NCBI RefSeq assembly: GCF_014698835.1
Contig: NZ_JACJTU010000040.1
Span: forward strand, 1 to 64,000
Direction: 5' to 3'
DNA from: Nostoc paludosum FACHB-159
GTDB taxonomy: Bacteria; Cyanobacteriota; Cyanobacteriia; Cyanobacteriales; Nostocaceae
Length of the DNA stretch: 64,000 nt
Part shown: positions 28,703-37,528 of the stretch, piece after piece
How positions within the stretch are numbered: the first letter of the stretch is position 1
Layout of the letters: each line of letters begins with the position of its first letter
The notes under the pieces: generated by a model
The model's database searches: none
The model's input: the letters and a program-made list of their open reading frames with translations, nothing else
Told to the model about the DNA's origin: nothing
Translations under genes and position numbers: made by a program

Positions 28703-30316
28703 TTACAGAGAGTTGGCTGCTTCTGCTATGTCTACACTAATCGCCATTAGCCAAACAGTCCAGTTTTCATCCTTGTTGTGACTATAAAAATCACCCCTAA
28801 TATACCACCAACCATCGGAGTTAGGATAAGTATAAACCTTAATAATTTCGCCAACACCTCCCTCATTTATATCACCAGAACCGCTATTAAATCCGGCAAT
28901 GCTACAAATCCATCGACTTGTAGAATAGTCAGTTTTAAAATTAGTATTATCACCAATATTGCTATACTTTTTGACTGAGATTAGTTTTGTTGTCAGTTGT
29001 AGACTAGTTGCTTTTAAACTGCCATTCACCTCTAACTTTGCACCTGTAGTTGTAGTACCAATTCCTATATTGCCGTCAGGACTAATGGTGATTGCATCTA
29101 CAATAGCTGGTTTGCTATCACCTTTCTTTTGAGTTCTGATTCTCAAACCAATGTCTCGATTGGATGAGTCGTCTCTTGCTTGAAAAAAAGCAAGGTTTTG
29201 TGTGCTGTATTCTTTGAGTTGGACATGTCCTGATAAATCGATATTTACCATACTGCCAGTAGATCCAGCAAGGGATAAAGAATTAGTTACAGTTAGACTT
29301 CCTGAGACAGTTAGGTTTTTTGTTTGAAAATCCTGGGTAGCAGAACCCGCCAGAAGTGCTTTAGTATCTGCATAGGTTTTGATTGCTTTTTCTGTTGGGA
29401 TGGCAAGGTCGCTATTTCCTGCTAGAGTCCCATCATTAGAAATTTTATTGACTGTTACTCCCTGCTGTAGCTTGAGATTGCTATTTACAGTTAGGTTGTT
29501 TGTTTGAAAATCCTGGGTAGCAGAACCCGCCAGAAGTGCTTTAGTATCTGCATAGGTTTTGATTGCTTTTTCTGTTGGTATGGTTAGGTCGCTATTCCCT
29601 GCTAGAGTTACATCATTAGAAATTTTATTGACTGTTACTCCCTGCTGTAGCTTGAGATTGCTATTTACAGTTAGGTTTTTTGTTTGAAAATCCTGGTTAG
29701 CAGAACCCGCCAGAAGTGCTTTAGTATCTGCGTATGTTTTGATTGCTTTTTCTGTTGGGATGGTAAGGTCGCTATTCCCTGCCAGAGTTACATCATTAGA
29801 AATTTTATTGACTGCTATTCCCTGTTGTAGCTTGAGATTACCATTGATTTCTAACTTCGCTCCTGGAGTTATCGTCCCAATACCCACGTTGCCATCTTTA
29901 TTAATTAGAAAAGCAGTCGTATCATTTAACTCATCATCTATTCGCAAAGCATCTTCATTAGCTGTCTGCTGAATATGCAATTTCGCCGTTGGCTGGTCAA
30001 TACTTAGTCCGACATTCCCATTACTGTTAGCAATAAAAAGCCTACTACCTCCAGAATTAGATATATTTAAGCCTTGTTTATCTCCTGATTTTTGATTAAA
30101 ACTCCAGGTTTTTGTTTCACCTGCATAAAAATCCATTAATTTCTCATCAGTACCCTGCGCCGTAATCTTCAACGGAGTATCTGCCCCAGACGGCTTTTCT
30201 ATGCCATCATCTTTAATATTGAGGGTGGATTCGATGAAATCGGCAAAATCCTGTTGGGAAGGCTTTGTTCCTGTTTTGAATAATCCTTGCAGTTCACTTC
30301 TACTTTTTTGAGTCAC
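28703..30316 (-). CDS. CIS tail-fibre-like protein with three internal repeats
   Basis: Protein of 537 aa. The N-terminus (SELQGLFKTGTKPSQQDFADFIEST) is the attachment-type segment found in many eCIS and phage fibres. GNVGIGT..AKLEING motifs, typical of trimeric beta-helical fibres, follow at about 140-160 and again near 425. Between them lie three nearly identical 60-residue repeats, each with VNKISND, LAGNSDLTIPTEKAIKTYAD and DFQTKNLTV. The last 110 residues (SNIGDNTNFKTDYSTSRW, then WWYIRGDFYSHNKDENWTVW) look like a globular receptor-binding tip. No intramolecular chaperone domain is seen. Translation starts at GTG 30316, 7-8 bp after AGGAG. A surface-binding fibre argues for a target outside the cell or at a membrane. 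Confidence 0.75.
   Translation of the reverse strand: MTQKSRSELQGLFKTGTKPSQQDFADFIESTLNIKDDGIEKPSGADTPLKITAQGTDEKLMDFYAGETKTWSFNQKSGDKQGLNISNSGGSRLFIANSNGNVGLSIDQPTAKLHIQQTANEDALRIDDELNDTTAFLINKDGNVGIGTITPGAKLEINGNLKLQQGIAVNKISNDVTLAGNSDLTIPTEKAIKTYADTKALLAGSANQDFQTKNLTVNSNLKLQQGVTVNKISNDVTLAGNSDLTIPTEKAIKTYADTKALLAGSATQDFQTNNLTVNSNLKLQQGVTVNKISNDGTLAGNSDLAIPTEKAIKTYADTKALLAGSATQDFQTKNLTVSGSLTVTNSLSLAGSTGSMVNIDLSGHVQLKEYSTQNLAFFQARDDSSNRDIGLRIRTQKKGDSKPAIVDAITISPDGNIGIGTTTTGAKLEVNGSLKATSLQLTTKLISVKKYSNIGDNTNFKTDYSTSRWICSIAGFNSGSGDINEGGVGEIIKVYTYPNSDGWWYIRGDFYSHNKDENWTVWLMAISVDIAEAANSL
29290..29830. repeat. Three tandem 180-bp repeats inside the fibre gene
   Basis: Three near-identical copies of a 180-bp unit, recognisable by AGCAGAACCCGCCAGAAGTG at about 29340, 29520 and 29700. 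The differences are mostly single bases, which implies recent duplication or gene conversion. The unit is a multiple of three, so the array can gain or lose copies without breaking the frame and thus change fibre length. Confidence 0.9.
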
Positions 30317-30330
30317 GATCTTTACTCCTG

Positions 30331-33300
30331 TTAACTAATAACAAAATCAATACCGACAATCATGTAACCAATACCTTCAAAGTTCTCTTCATCATAATTA
30401 TCTGTGCCAATTAAATCGATAATATGTTCGGGTGCAGAAACCAAAATTGCATCCTGATATTGCACCTGGGCCAGGTTTGACTGATTCACCCGATAATAAG
30501 TATCCGATTTACCTTGAGAACCAGCTTTAATGCCGATTTGTTCAATTAATTTCAGATTGGCAACATAATCCACATAAGGTCTGTTCTCAATAAAATAAAT
30601 GAGTGAAGAACTGTGAATTGAACTTCCAAAGGTAATGTCTGCTTGCTCTTCATACGCCCAGGGAGACAAAAAGCGTTTAATATCTTCGTTAAGTTGATTG
30701 AGATAGTAACCCTGTTCGTATCCCTGGCGAAAACGGACACCCACTCTGTATTTAATACGTTCGTAGCGGGGATTTTTAACTACAATTTGCACAAAAGGTG
30801 AGGTATATTTTTGCAGATAGGCCTCAATTTCCTTAAGCAAATATAAAGGTGCTTTGGGTTCGAGGGGAAAGAATGGCGCAGTATTAGAAATATCGGGTAT
30901 TACTACTATCGTCACCTTTGCAGCACCCGGATTATTGGAGCCAGCAGCAGAGGTGATACATTTAACTTTATAAATTTGAGGAAAATGTTCCAGTACCAGA
31001 CGTTCGTAATCCCAAGGAGTTATTGCCCTTTGTTTATGGCGTAGTCTTTCACTCACCCGCATAGTAAAAGCGCGGTTATCTTCTTTGGGTTTACCACCAA
31101 ATGATGTATATGGTTGTTGTACTGTTTTGATGGCGGGATCTCGCGTCACAAATCCTTGAATAGAATTAGCTGCCAAGGGTTTACTGAAATGTTCGGCTGC
31201 GTTCCCTTGATTAACAAAAGTAGCCCTAACTGCCTGAGTTTTGATGTCTAAAATATCAGGAATAGCGGTGGTATTTTCCTTAACAGTGGCTCGTAACCAA
31301 TGCAATCCACTGGGTAATAATTGATGGTTATTGGTGGCTTTGTCTGGGATACTCAAGCGGATAATTCCCGGATCTACTAATCCGTTGGTACTATCAAAAA
31401 GTATCTCTGTGTCTTGAAATTCTCGCCAATTATTACCACTCAAGTAACTCCAGTAAATTTGTGGCGGAGTTAGTTCTCCATTGCCACTTCCCGCTATCAT
31501 TTGGAAAAGGATGGAAATGTTTTGCGGTGGTTGTAAATTGCGGATACCTATATATAAACTACCTTCTTCTTGATATTGAGGTAGGAGATAATATTGGTTA
31601 TTTGTTGAGTTATCTTGATTTAAGGTTTGGATATCTGCATAGCCAAAGGGATGAAGATGGAAGATTTGGCTCGATTCATAATTGGTTGAAGACGCTTGTA
31701 AGTCAACTTCCACTGAAGCCGTATAGTCGAGGGAGATAGCTTTAATTTGAGGGGTATAGGGAGGATAAACTGTCAGATTTTTCTTGTCATCGGTTGCTAA
31801 AGCAACCTTATTTAATACTATCGGATATAATTCATGTGCAAAATCAGGACTTTCTAATTCCAGTTTGAAGTATCTGGTTTGCTCAAAAGGATCGTCTGTA
31901 GCAATTTCAACAGTAGAAGTGTCGAGAGCATAGCCAGGAATATTAAATTTTTGATATTTGAGATGGATTAAATTACTTAAATTGTTCCCATCCTCAGAAA
32001 AAATAGGTTTATCATTTTCAATGTCCACCCAGCTTCTATTATTGAGAATTTTCAAACCTGCTTGAAAGCTATTATTAGCAACTTTCGTAATTACTCCAGT
32101 ATCCGAATAAGCCTTGTAGTATTCTCCAAAGTTTTTGGGAAGTCCCATCCACTCAATATTTATGCAAAGACTATCTAATTTCTTGTAACTAATTTCTCTA
32201 TTGGCAAAGTAAAAACTTGAACCCGCTTTAGGAGTATTACCAAAGGGTTGAAAAGGAGTTTTAGTATTGATAATTGAGTTATCATTTCGCAATTGTAAAG
32301 CTTGAATATTTTCAACCTCAATTTGTATCTTTACTTTTTTTAAAAGTACCGATCGCAATTGCTGGTAATAAATAACTTTTTCTTGAGGATTGTCTAATTC
32401 TGATATTTGGCTCAACAGAATTTTGACCACAGGATAGGGAGTAGCCATCAAAGAAGCTGATTCCTCTGCTTTGGGTGGTAAAATAGCAGGTAAGCTGTCA
32501 TCAATGGTTAATTGAAATTGTAAGCTATTAAGATAAATAGCAGAAGGTTTATATAATTTAATCTTGTCATTACTAATCACCTCTTGAGAAAATATTCCCT
32601 TATCAATTTGCTGGATATTAGCTTTTTTACTATTTACTATTTCTGTAATTTCAAATATTTTACCGTCATTCCAAACAAGAAGCTGCCCGACATTGCTAGC
32701 ATCAAATGTATCATCAGCGGTCAAAGACACACTTGTAAAGATACGACTTTCCGGAGCGATCGCACCTAAACTTATTTGCGAAATATTATAAAATTTAACT
32801 GGATCTTCTAAAATAAAATCGCCAATTTCATACCTAAACGATTTAGGTTGTATCCATTGCTTTCCGCTACTCAAATAAATCTCAAAAGGTTTAACTTTAC
32901 TATTTATTGTCTGTTGCAAAGCATCTCGATTCAATGTCTTTCCAGAAGAAGCAAAGGTAAGGGTAATAGTACGCGTACCTTCTGACAAGAAAAATATAGG
33001 TGAAGTAACTGCAAAACCAAGAGAGTTTTGTATGCTTTGAGGAATACTTCCAAAAGTATTAAAACGTTGAAATTTAGCTATTTCTCCCTCTTTAACATCA
33101 ACTGGAGAATTGGGATAAATATTTTTAATTTCCGTTCTGCCAATGGGAGGATAAATAAAATTACTTTTTTTGGTTTGTGCTTTTTCAACAAGGCGATAAA
33201 CTTCTTCCCAATTAGGATTTACTGTAGTAGCTTGGATTTCCATAATGTTCCGGAAATCTTCCACACTCATATAAAGTTGTTCTTTAATATATCTAATAAC

Positions 33301-34446
33301 TGGCTCTTGGCTAAGATTATCAAATATTTCAACCAGGGTATAATAATTATTCGGCATTTCTGGTAAAGCATCGCCAGAATTAGGACTACCGAGAGCCAAT
33401 TTCAGCATTCCATCGAAGCCTGATTTTTCTCGTTCTTCTTTTAAAGTATTACGCCTAGCGAAAGTAATTTTTTTTCTATAGGCTTTTTCTATTATTTTAT
33501 AAACCTCTTGCCATTCTAATTCCGTAGGTTTTTTGAGAGTTGGGTTATCCTGACTTATTTGGCGATCGTGTATGTCAAAGCAATATTGAAAATTTTCTAT
33601 CGTATCAAAAAATAGGTTACTTTCAACATAGTTTTTTGCTTCTTGAGATATTTGCTTAGTATTTTTAAGTTGTTGATAAATATTTTTTTTGAGATAATTA
33701 ATATCAACTGCTTCTCCATTAAAATCAGGTAATCTATCTCCTTGATTTGGGCTACCAATTGCCCATCGCAGCATGTTTTCAAAACCGCGATCGCTTCTAT
33801 TCTCTTGCTGATGAATATCTTCTAAAGTTATGTATTGTTTTTCTACAAATAAAGTTTTAACACTCGCTACTGTAGCTCGATTAACGATGATGTCTTCATC
33901 AGTAGCGTAATTGAGATTAATACCTTGACTATCTTGACCTGCATTCAGCAAAGTACCCTGTTTAATGAGATGTGTATCTTCTCCTGACACCAACTCAAAA
34001 ATGACATTTATTTTGTCTGCAACTTCCGCTTTTGTCGTTAACTTCAGTACCTCTTGATAGTAAAAATCAAGATATCTTTGAGTCAGTGCTTTAAACTGTT
34101 GCTGCGGATAACGTAATAATTGTAAAAACGTAAATAATAAAACTAGATGAGGTTGAGAAAATTGTCTTAATGTCGATTCATCATCGGCGAAACTTTCCGG
34201 GTTATTAATGTAAGCAACCATTTGCTTTATATCTCCGGCAAAAAAAGGCGACCAATCACCCTTTATCGTATTAGACTCATCAAAATAGTTGAGTTTTGTA
34301 GCATACTCTTGCACAAAAGTAAGTAAATCTGATGTATCGCGCTCATCAACTGCAACATAATCTGGTTCCAGTTCTCTGAGCAAGCGATCGCGCTGACTAA
34401 CGCCATCTCGAAAAATCTGATCTTTAATTTGCTTATTTATATTCAT
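30331..34446 (-). CDS. CIS baseplate J-like protein (Afp11-like)
   Basis: Large baseplate protein of 1371 aa. The C-terminal third is the recognisable part: AITPWDYERLVLEHFPQIYKVK, then VTIVVIPD, PLYLLKEIEAYLQKYTSPF, and VGVRFRQGYEQGYYLNQLNEDIKRFLSPW, all typical of Afp11/gp6-type baseplate wedges. The N-terminal 1000 residues are mixed and contain a duplicated segment of about 100 residues, visible as AIGSPNQGDRLPDFNG and ALGSPNSGDALPEMPN, each followed by a W-E-V-Y helix. It is longer than Afp11 (about 950 aa), so the insertion may serve a lineage-specific role such as membrane docking. It precedes the fibre gene by 14 bp. Confidence 0.82.
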   Translation of the reverse strand: MNINKQIKDQIFRDGVSQRDRLLRELEPDYVAVDERDTSDLLTFVQEYATKLNYFDESNTIKGDWSPFFAGDIKQMVAYINNPESFADDESTLRQFSQPHLVLLFTFLQLLRYPQQQFKALTQRYLDFYYQEVLKLTTKAEVADKINVIFELVSGEDTHLIKQGTLLNAGQDSQGINLNYATDEDIIVNRATVASVKTLFVEKQYITLEDIHQQENRSDRGFENMLRWAIGSPNQGDRLPDFNGEAVDINYLKKNIYQQLKNTKQISQEAKNYVESNLFFDTIENFQYCFDIHDRQISQDNPTLKKPTELEWQEVYKIIEKAYRKKITFARRNTLKEEREKSGFDGMLKLALGSPNSGDALPEMPNNYYTLVEIFDNLSQEPVIRYIKEQLYMSVEDFRNIMEIQATTVNPNWEEVYRLVEKAQTKKSNFIYPPIGRTEIKNIYPNSPVDVKEGEIAKFQRFNTFGSIPQSIQNSLGFAVTSPIFFLSEGTRTITLTFASSGKTLNRDALQQTINSKVKPFEIYLSSGKQWIQPKSFRYEIGDFILEDPVKFYNISQISLGAIAPESRIFTSVSLTADDTFDASNVGQLLVWNDGKIFEITEIVNSKKANIQQIDKGIFSQEVISNDKIKLYKPSAIYLNSLQFQLTIDDSLPAILPPKAEESASLMATPYPVVKILLSQISELDNPQEKVIYYQQLRSVLLKKVKIQIEVENIQALQLRNDNSIINTKTPFQPFGNTPKAGSSFYFANREISYKKLDSLCINIEWMGLPKNFGEYYKAYSDTGVITKVANNSFQAGLKILNNRSWVDIENDKPIFSEDGNNLSNLIHLKYQKFNIPGYALDTSTVEIATDDPFEQTRYFKLELESPDFAHELYPIVLNKVALATDDKKNLTVYPPYTPQIKAISLDYTASVEVDLQASSTNYESSQIFHLHPFGYADIQTLNQDNSTNNQYYLLPQYQEEGSLYIGIRNLQPPQNISILFQMIAGSGNGELTPPQIYWSYLSGNNWREFQDTEILFDSTNGLVDPGIIRLSIPDKATNNHQLLPSGLHWLRATVKENTTAIPDILDIKTQAVRATFVNQGNAAEHFSKPLAANSIQGFVTRDPAIKTVQQPYTSFGGKPKEDNRAFTMRVSERLRHKQRAITPWDYERLVLEHFPQIYKVKCITSAAGSNNPGAAKVTIVVIPDISNTAPFFPLEPKAPLYLLKEIEAYLQKYTSPFVQIVVKNPRYERIKYRVGVRFRQGYEQGYYLNQLNEDIKRFLSPWAYEEQADITFGSSIHSSSLIYFIENRPYVDYVANLKLIEQIGIKAGSQGKSDTYYRVNQSNLAQVQYQDAILVSAPEHIIDLIGTDNYDEENFEGIGYMIVGIDFVIS

Positions 34447-34604
34447 AGCTAAATTATGAATTGTTATTGTATATAAAAATGAAAAATAATCGGTGAGCGA
34501 TCGCTCGATATCTATTTTCCGAATTAGGCGATCGCACTGCGTTATGATGGGTTGGTTTGTATACGTCAGTTTGTTAACCCACGCTACAAGAGCAAGCGAT
34601 CGGG
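34447..34604. other. HIP1-rich spacer inside the CIS operon
   Basis: About 160 bp separate the cargo-like gene from the Afp11-like gene, a wide gap for this operon, and hold several GCGATCGC or near-HIP1 sites. No terminator or promoter is evident. The spacer suggests that the cargo gene was inserted as a module. Confidence 0.35.
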
Positions 34605-37028
34605 CTATATCCGATTATTAATGGCTTTCACCATGTCGTATATTCCCATCATCATCCCTTCCCATTCTGCTATGGGCCGCTTTGCCGGTCCTTCCGCTCT
34701 CGCTCCTATGGAATCGTACATAGCTTTTTCTAGCGCCGTCCTTGTGTCAAGTCCTGCTTTCGGCGGCCCATACTGAATTACTTCTCCACTCTGTTTCTCC
34801 TGGTCTGTGTCCAAGAGAGTCCCGTATGCAGGGTTTAGATACTCCAAATGTCGATTCTCCATTACAACTCCTATTCCCTGTCGTCCCACAGGTCCCAGTT
34901 GCTCTGGCCCTAACTTACTACTGTACGGATTAATACTGTCAGCCAGCACGGGATCGATGAACGTGTTGTTGGAAGCGTCCTGCTGGGCTAAGCCAGTGTT
35001 ATTGTCTTGGATGACACCGAAATGCCCTCTGAATATCTGATATAGATACCCTCTTACCGTATAACCGCTGAGAGCGTCGTTCAACGTATCAGTGTTGTTT
35101 ATGCCCACGGCTGTACAAATTTCATCTATTACCTGGTCGATCAAGGTAGTATTAACTGCACGCAACTTGTTTATGACTTGGGTTGGCAACTGGCTTGCCA
35201 CGTCATAAAGGTCGCTCTTATAGTAATGCATCCCCACCAGCTTCTTCGCAAGATCGCCCCCTCCAGTGTGTTCATTCATCAGCATGAAGTAGTTACATAA
35301 GAGCGTTAAAAACCCAAGAAAGTCTTTTTCTGCTGCGCTCGATAGGTCGATCTTTGTTGTATCCGGCAAAAATTTTCGTGTTACATTAACTGTTGGCCAC
35401 AATCTCTTGATGGCTGTCATCGCCGTTTTTGCTACTGCTACCGAACGCTTGGTCAGCTCTACATTCTTGGCATGTTCCTTTTCTGGTAGATTTTGCTCGG
35501 CATATCGAGCCATTCTGTTCTTTTGTTGGGTAGTCTGCTTGAATAAATGGGGTACTTGTGCAAGTTTTATCCCATAAGTTGCGTGAAAATATCCTAAACG
35601 TGGTTGGAAAAGGGAAGAATTTGGACTGTCTGAGCCGATGTAATATGCGTCAAGAGGTGCGCCCACAGCCGCTTGTGTATCATTATCTATATCGTCATAC
35701 AGATCGTTTACTGCGTTCACTACCCCTTGTACCCTCGCTAGAACCTGAGTTCTAGAAAGGGTATTTTCATCCCATGCTGTTGTCACAACCTCGACAATAC
35801 TGGCGTGACTCGGCATGAGAGTTCCACGGTAATCTTGCAGGCTGTCCTGCTCATTTTGGTTTAGATGATTATCTGCCGCATATTGGTCTAGCTCTGCTTC
35901 GTAGAGTTTATTAAGGGTTCTACTATGGTCAACATTTAAATAACAGTGGCTTGCAACAGTCATATCCACTAAATTCGTATGTCTACCTCCCATTCCTGCA
36001 TCTATCGGCACATTGTTCATAGCTATATTGCCCCCCCCTGCTAGAGATGGAACCGGTATGTTGGCTTTGTGTGTAAACAACATAGGTAGTTCAATTTCAA
36101 ATCCAAAACGCCTTTGAACTTGGTCGCTTCGAGTTGAGCAGATGGAAATATCGCTTCCAGTGTTCTGGTCGTCCCGTTGTTGGGTCTGTTTGCGACGAAT
36201 TTCATTGCCATTTTGTTGCACCACATGGGTCAATTCATGGGCAATTAACTCTTGCCCCCCGCAACTTCCCGGCTCATAAGCCCCCTGCCGAAAGAATACA
36301 TCCTGCCCCGTCGTAAACGCCTTCGCCTGAATCGATTGATTCAACTGGTCTGACTGTTTATCCGTATGTACCCTAACCCCACTAAAATCCGCCCCCATCG
36401 CCTGCCCCATTGACTGCTGTAGTCCGGCATCCAAAGGCTGTCCACCACCCTTGGCACTATTGATAGCTGATGTCAAATCCGTTGATGCCTCACCCCCACC
36501 TATAGCTTCCTGACGCTGCACCATTGGCTGGGGCTTCTTCCTCAGTCCATGCCCTTCCTTTTCCTTTCCCTGCACTACTCCACTTTGAGTCTCAGAAGGA
36601 AGATTTATTTGCCGTACCACCGATGTTGCGACCCTGTTCGCTTCCTGTTCATAACGGTCATTGGGTTTGCCTATGGTCAGCTTTGTTTGAACTACCCCGT
36701 CCGTTGGTAAGCTGAGCCTTGATGCTGTTTTTAGCTGATTTGTAGGTGAAAAATTGGCTTCGCTATCTTGACGTTTTGGTGCTAATAATTGGTTATTATC
36801 TGCCAAGGTCGCAGTTGATATGGAATTTGAGGTTAAGTGCGATCGCATTACATTGGCTATCATTTCCCCTGACTTAGGTTCGTGGTAGTCAGATAAATCG
36901 GTTGTAGCTGTTGGTGCTGTAACATTGGGCACCATCTCAGGAAATTTGCCTTGCTCAACAACGCTCTTTTTCTGAACTAATTTGGGTTTTTGCCTGGATG
37001 AGACTTGTTGCTTACCGAGATTTGCCAT
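34605..37028 (-). CDS. DUF4157 protein, candidate CIS cargo/effector
   Basis: Protein of 807 aa in the middle of the CIS operon. The N-terminal 190 residues are low-complexity and basic/Gln-rich. DUF4157 follows (about 194-273): QPLDAGLQQSMGQAMGADF, SGVRVHTD, and the HExxH zinc motif in AHELTHVVQQ (263-272). DUF4157 domains mark eCIS-linked cargos. The last 500 residues carry no common named toxin motif, but FGFEIEL (308-314), IVEVVT (411-416), YFHATYGI (about 490-497) and MENRHLEYL (723-731) follow in the order expected for an amidoligase-like (COOH-NH2 ligase) fold. This part is G+C-richer than its neighbours. Toxin, peptide-modifying enzyme or structural plug all remain possible. Confidence 0.72.
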   Translation of the reverse strand: MANLGKQQVSSRQKPKLVQKKSVVEQGKFPEMVPNVTAPTATTDLSDYHEPKSGEMIANVMRSHLTSNSISTATLADNNQLLAPKRQDSEANFSPTNQLKTASRLSLPTDGVVQTKLTIGKPNDRYEQEANRVATSVVRQINLPSETQSGVVQGKEKEGHGLRKKPQPMVQRQEAIGGGEASTDLTSAINSAKGGGQPLDAGLQQSMGQAMGADFSGVRVHTDKQSDQLNQSIQAKAFTTGQDVFFRQGAYEPGSCGGQELIAHELTHVVQQNGNEIRRKQTQQRDDQNTGSDISICSTRSDQVQRRFGFEIELPMLFTHKANIPVPSLAGGGNIAMNNVPIDAGMGGRHTNLVDMTVASHCYLNVDHSRTLNKLYEAELDQYAADNHLNQNEQDSLQDYRGTLMPSHASIVEVVTTAWDENTLSRTQVLARVQGVVNAVNDLYDDIDNDTQAAVGAPLDAYYIGSDSPNSSLFQPRLGYFHATYGIKLAQVPHLFKQTTQQKNRMARYAEQNLPEKEHAKNVELTKRSVAVAKTAMTAIKRLWPTVNVTRKFLPDTTKIDLSSAAEKDFLGFLTLLCNYFMLMNEHTGGGDLAKKLVGMHYYKSDLYDVASQLPTQVINKLRAVNTTLIDQVIDEICTAVGINNTDTLNDALSGYTVRGYLYQIFRGHFGVIQDNNTGLAQQDASNNTFIDPVLADSINPYSSKLGPEQLGPVGRQGIGVVMENRHLEYLNPAYGTLLDTDQEKQSGEVIQYGPPKAGLDTRTALEKAMYDSIGARAEGPAKRPIAEWEGMMMGIYDMVKAINNRI

Positions 37029-37094
37029 ATGTAATGCCTTTTTTATTTTCAGGTCTGTTTTATCTAAGAATTCCCCCGATTTATCGAGATAGCA

Positions 37095-37499
37095 TCAAAC
37101 CGTTTGCGCTTCATTAATGTAAAAAGGATAAACCAGATTAAATCGAGAATTAGTCACTCGCACGCGATAAATAACATTTATTAGTAATAAACCTTCTTCA
37201 CTTTCATCAATATTAATTTCTTCTACATCAATACGCGGTTCATGGTACAAAAGAGCATCAGAAATTGTCCCTTTAATACCAGTAATTAAACCTTGACTAA
37301 TTTCTTCAAAGACAAACTGACTTAATTCACAACCAAAATCAGGCTGCATAATCCTTTCTGCTGGACGAGTTGAGAGGATAATTTCTAAACTTTGAAAAAT
37401 ATCTTCCTCATCCGATACCATCTCTACTGTTCCAGTATCGTGGTTAAATGTAGGGGGAAAACTCCATCCCGTTCCTAAAAAAGAATTATTTGTTTCCAT
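37095..37499 (-). CDS. CIS gp25-like baseplate protein (Afp9-like)
   Basis: Protein of 134 aa of the GPW/gp25 family. Characteristic blocks are GTGWSFPPTF at the start, DIFQSLEIILSTRPAERIMQPDFG (about 33-55), and the FVFEE segment; the EPRIDVEEINIDESEEGLL end is the acidic beta hairpin of the family. gp25 homologues (Afp9, TssE) nucleate sheath assembly on the baseplate. It lies 29 bp after the spike gene and 66 bp before the candidate cargo gene. Confidence 0.9.
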   Translation of the reverse strand: METNNSFLGTGWSFPPTFNHDTGTVEMVSDEEDIFQSLEIILSTRPAERIMQPDFGCELSQFVFEEISQGLITGIKGTISDALLYHEPRIDVEEINIDESEEGLLLINVIYRVRVTNSRFNLVYPFYINEAQTV

Positions 37500-37528
37500 A
37501 ATTTATATATTTTTGTAATATGAAATAA

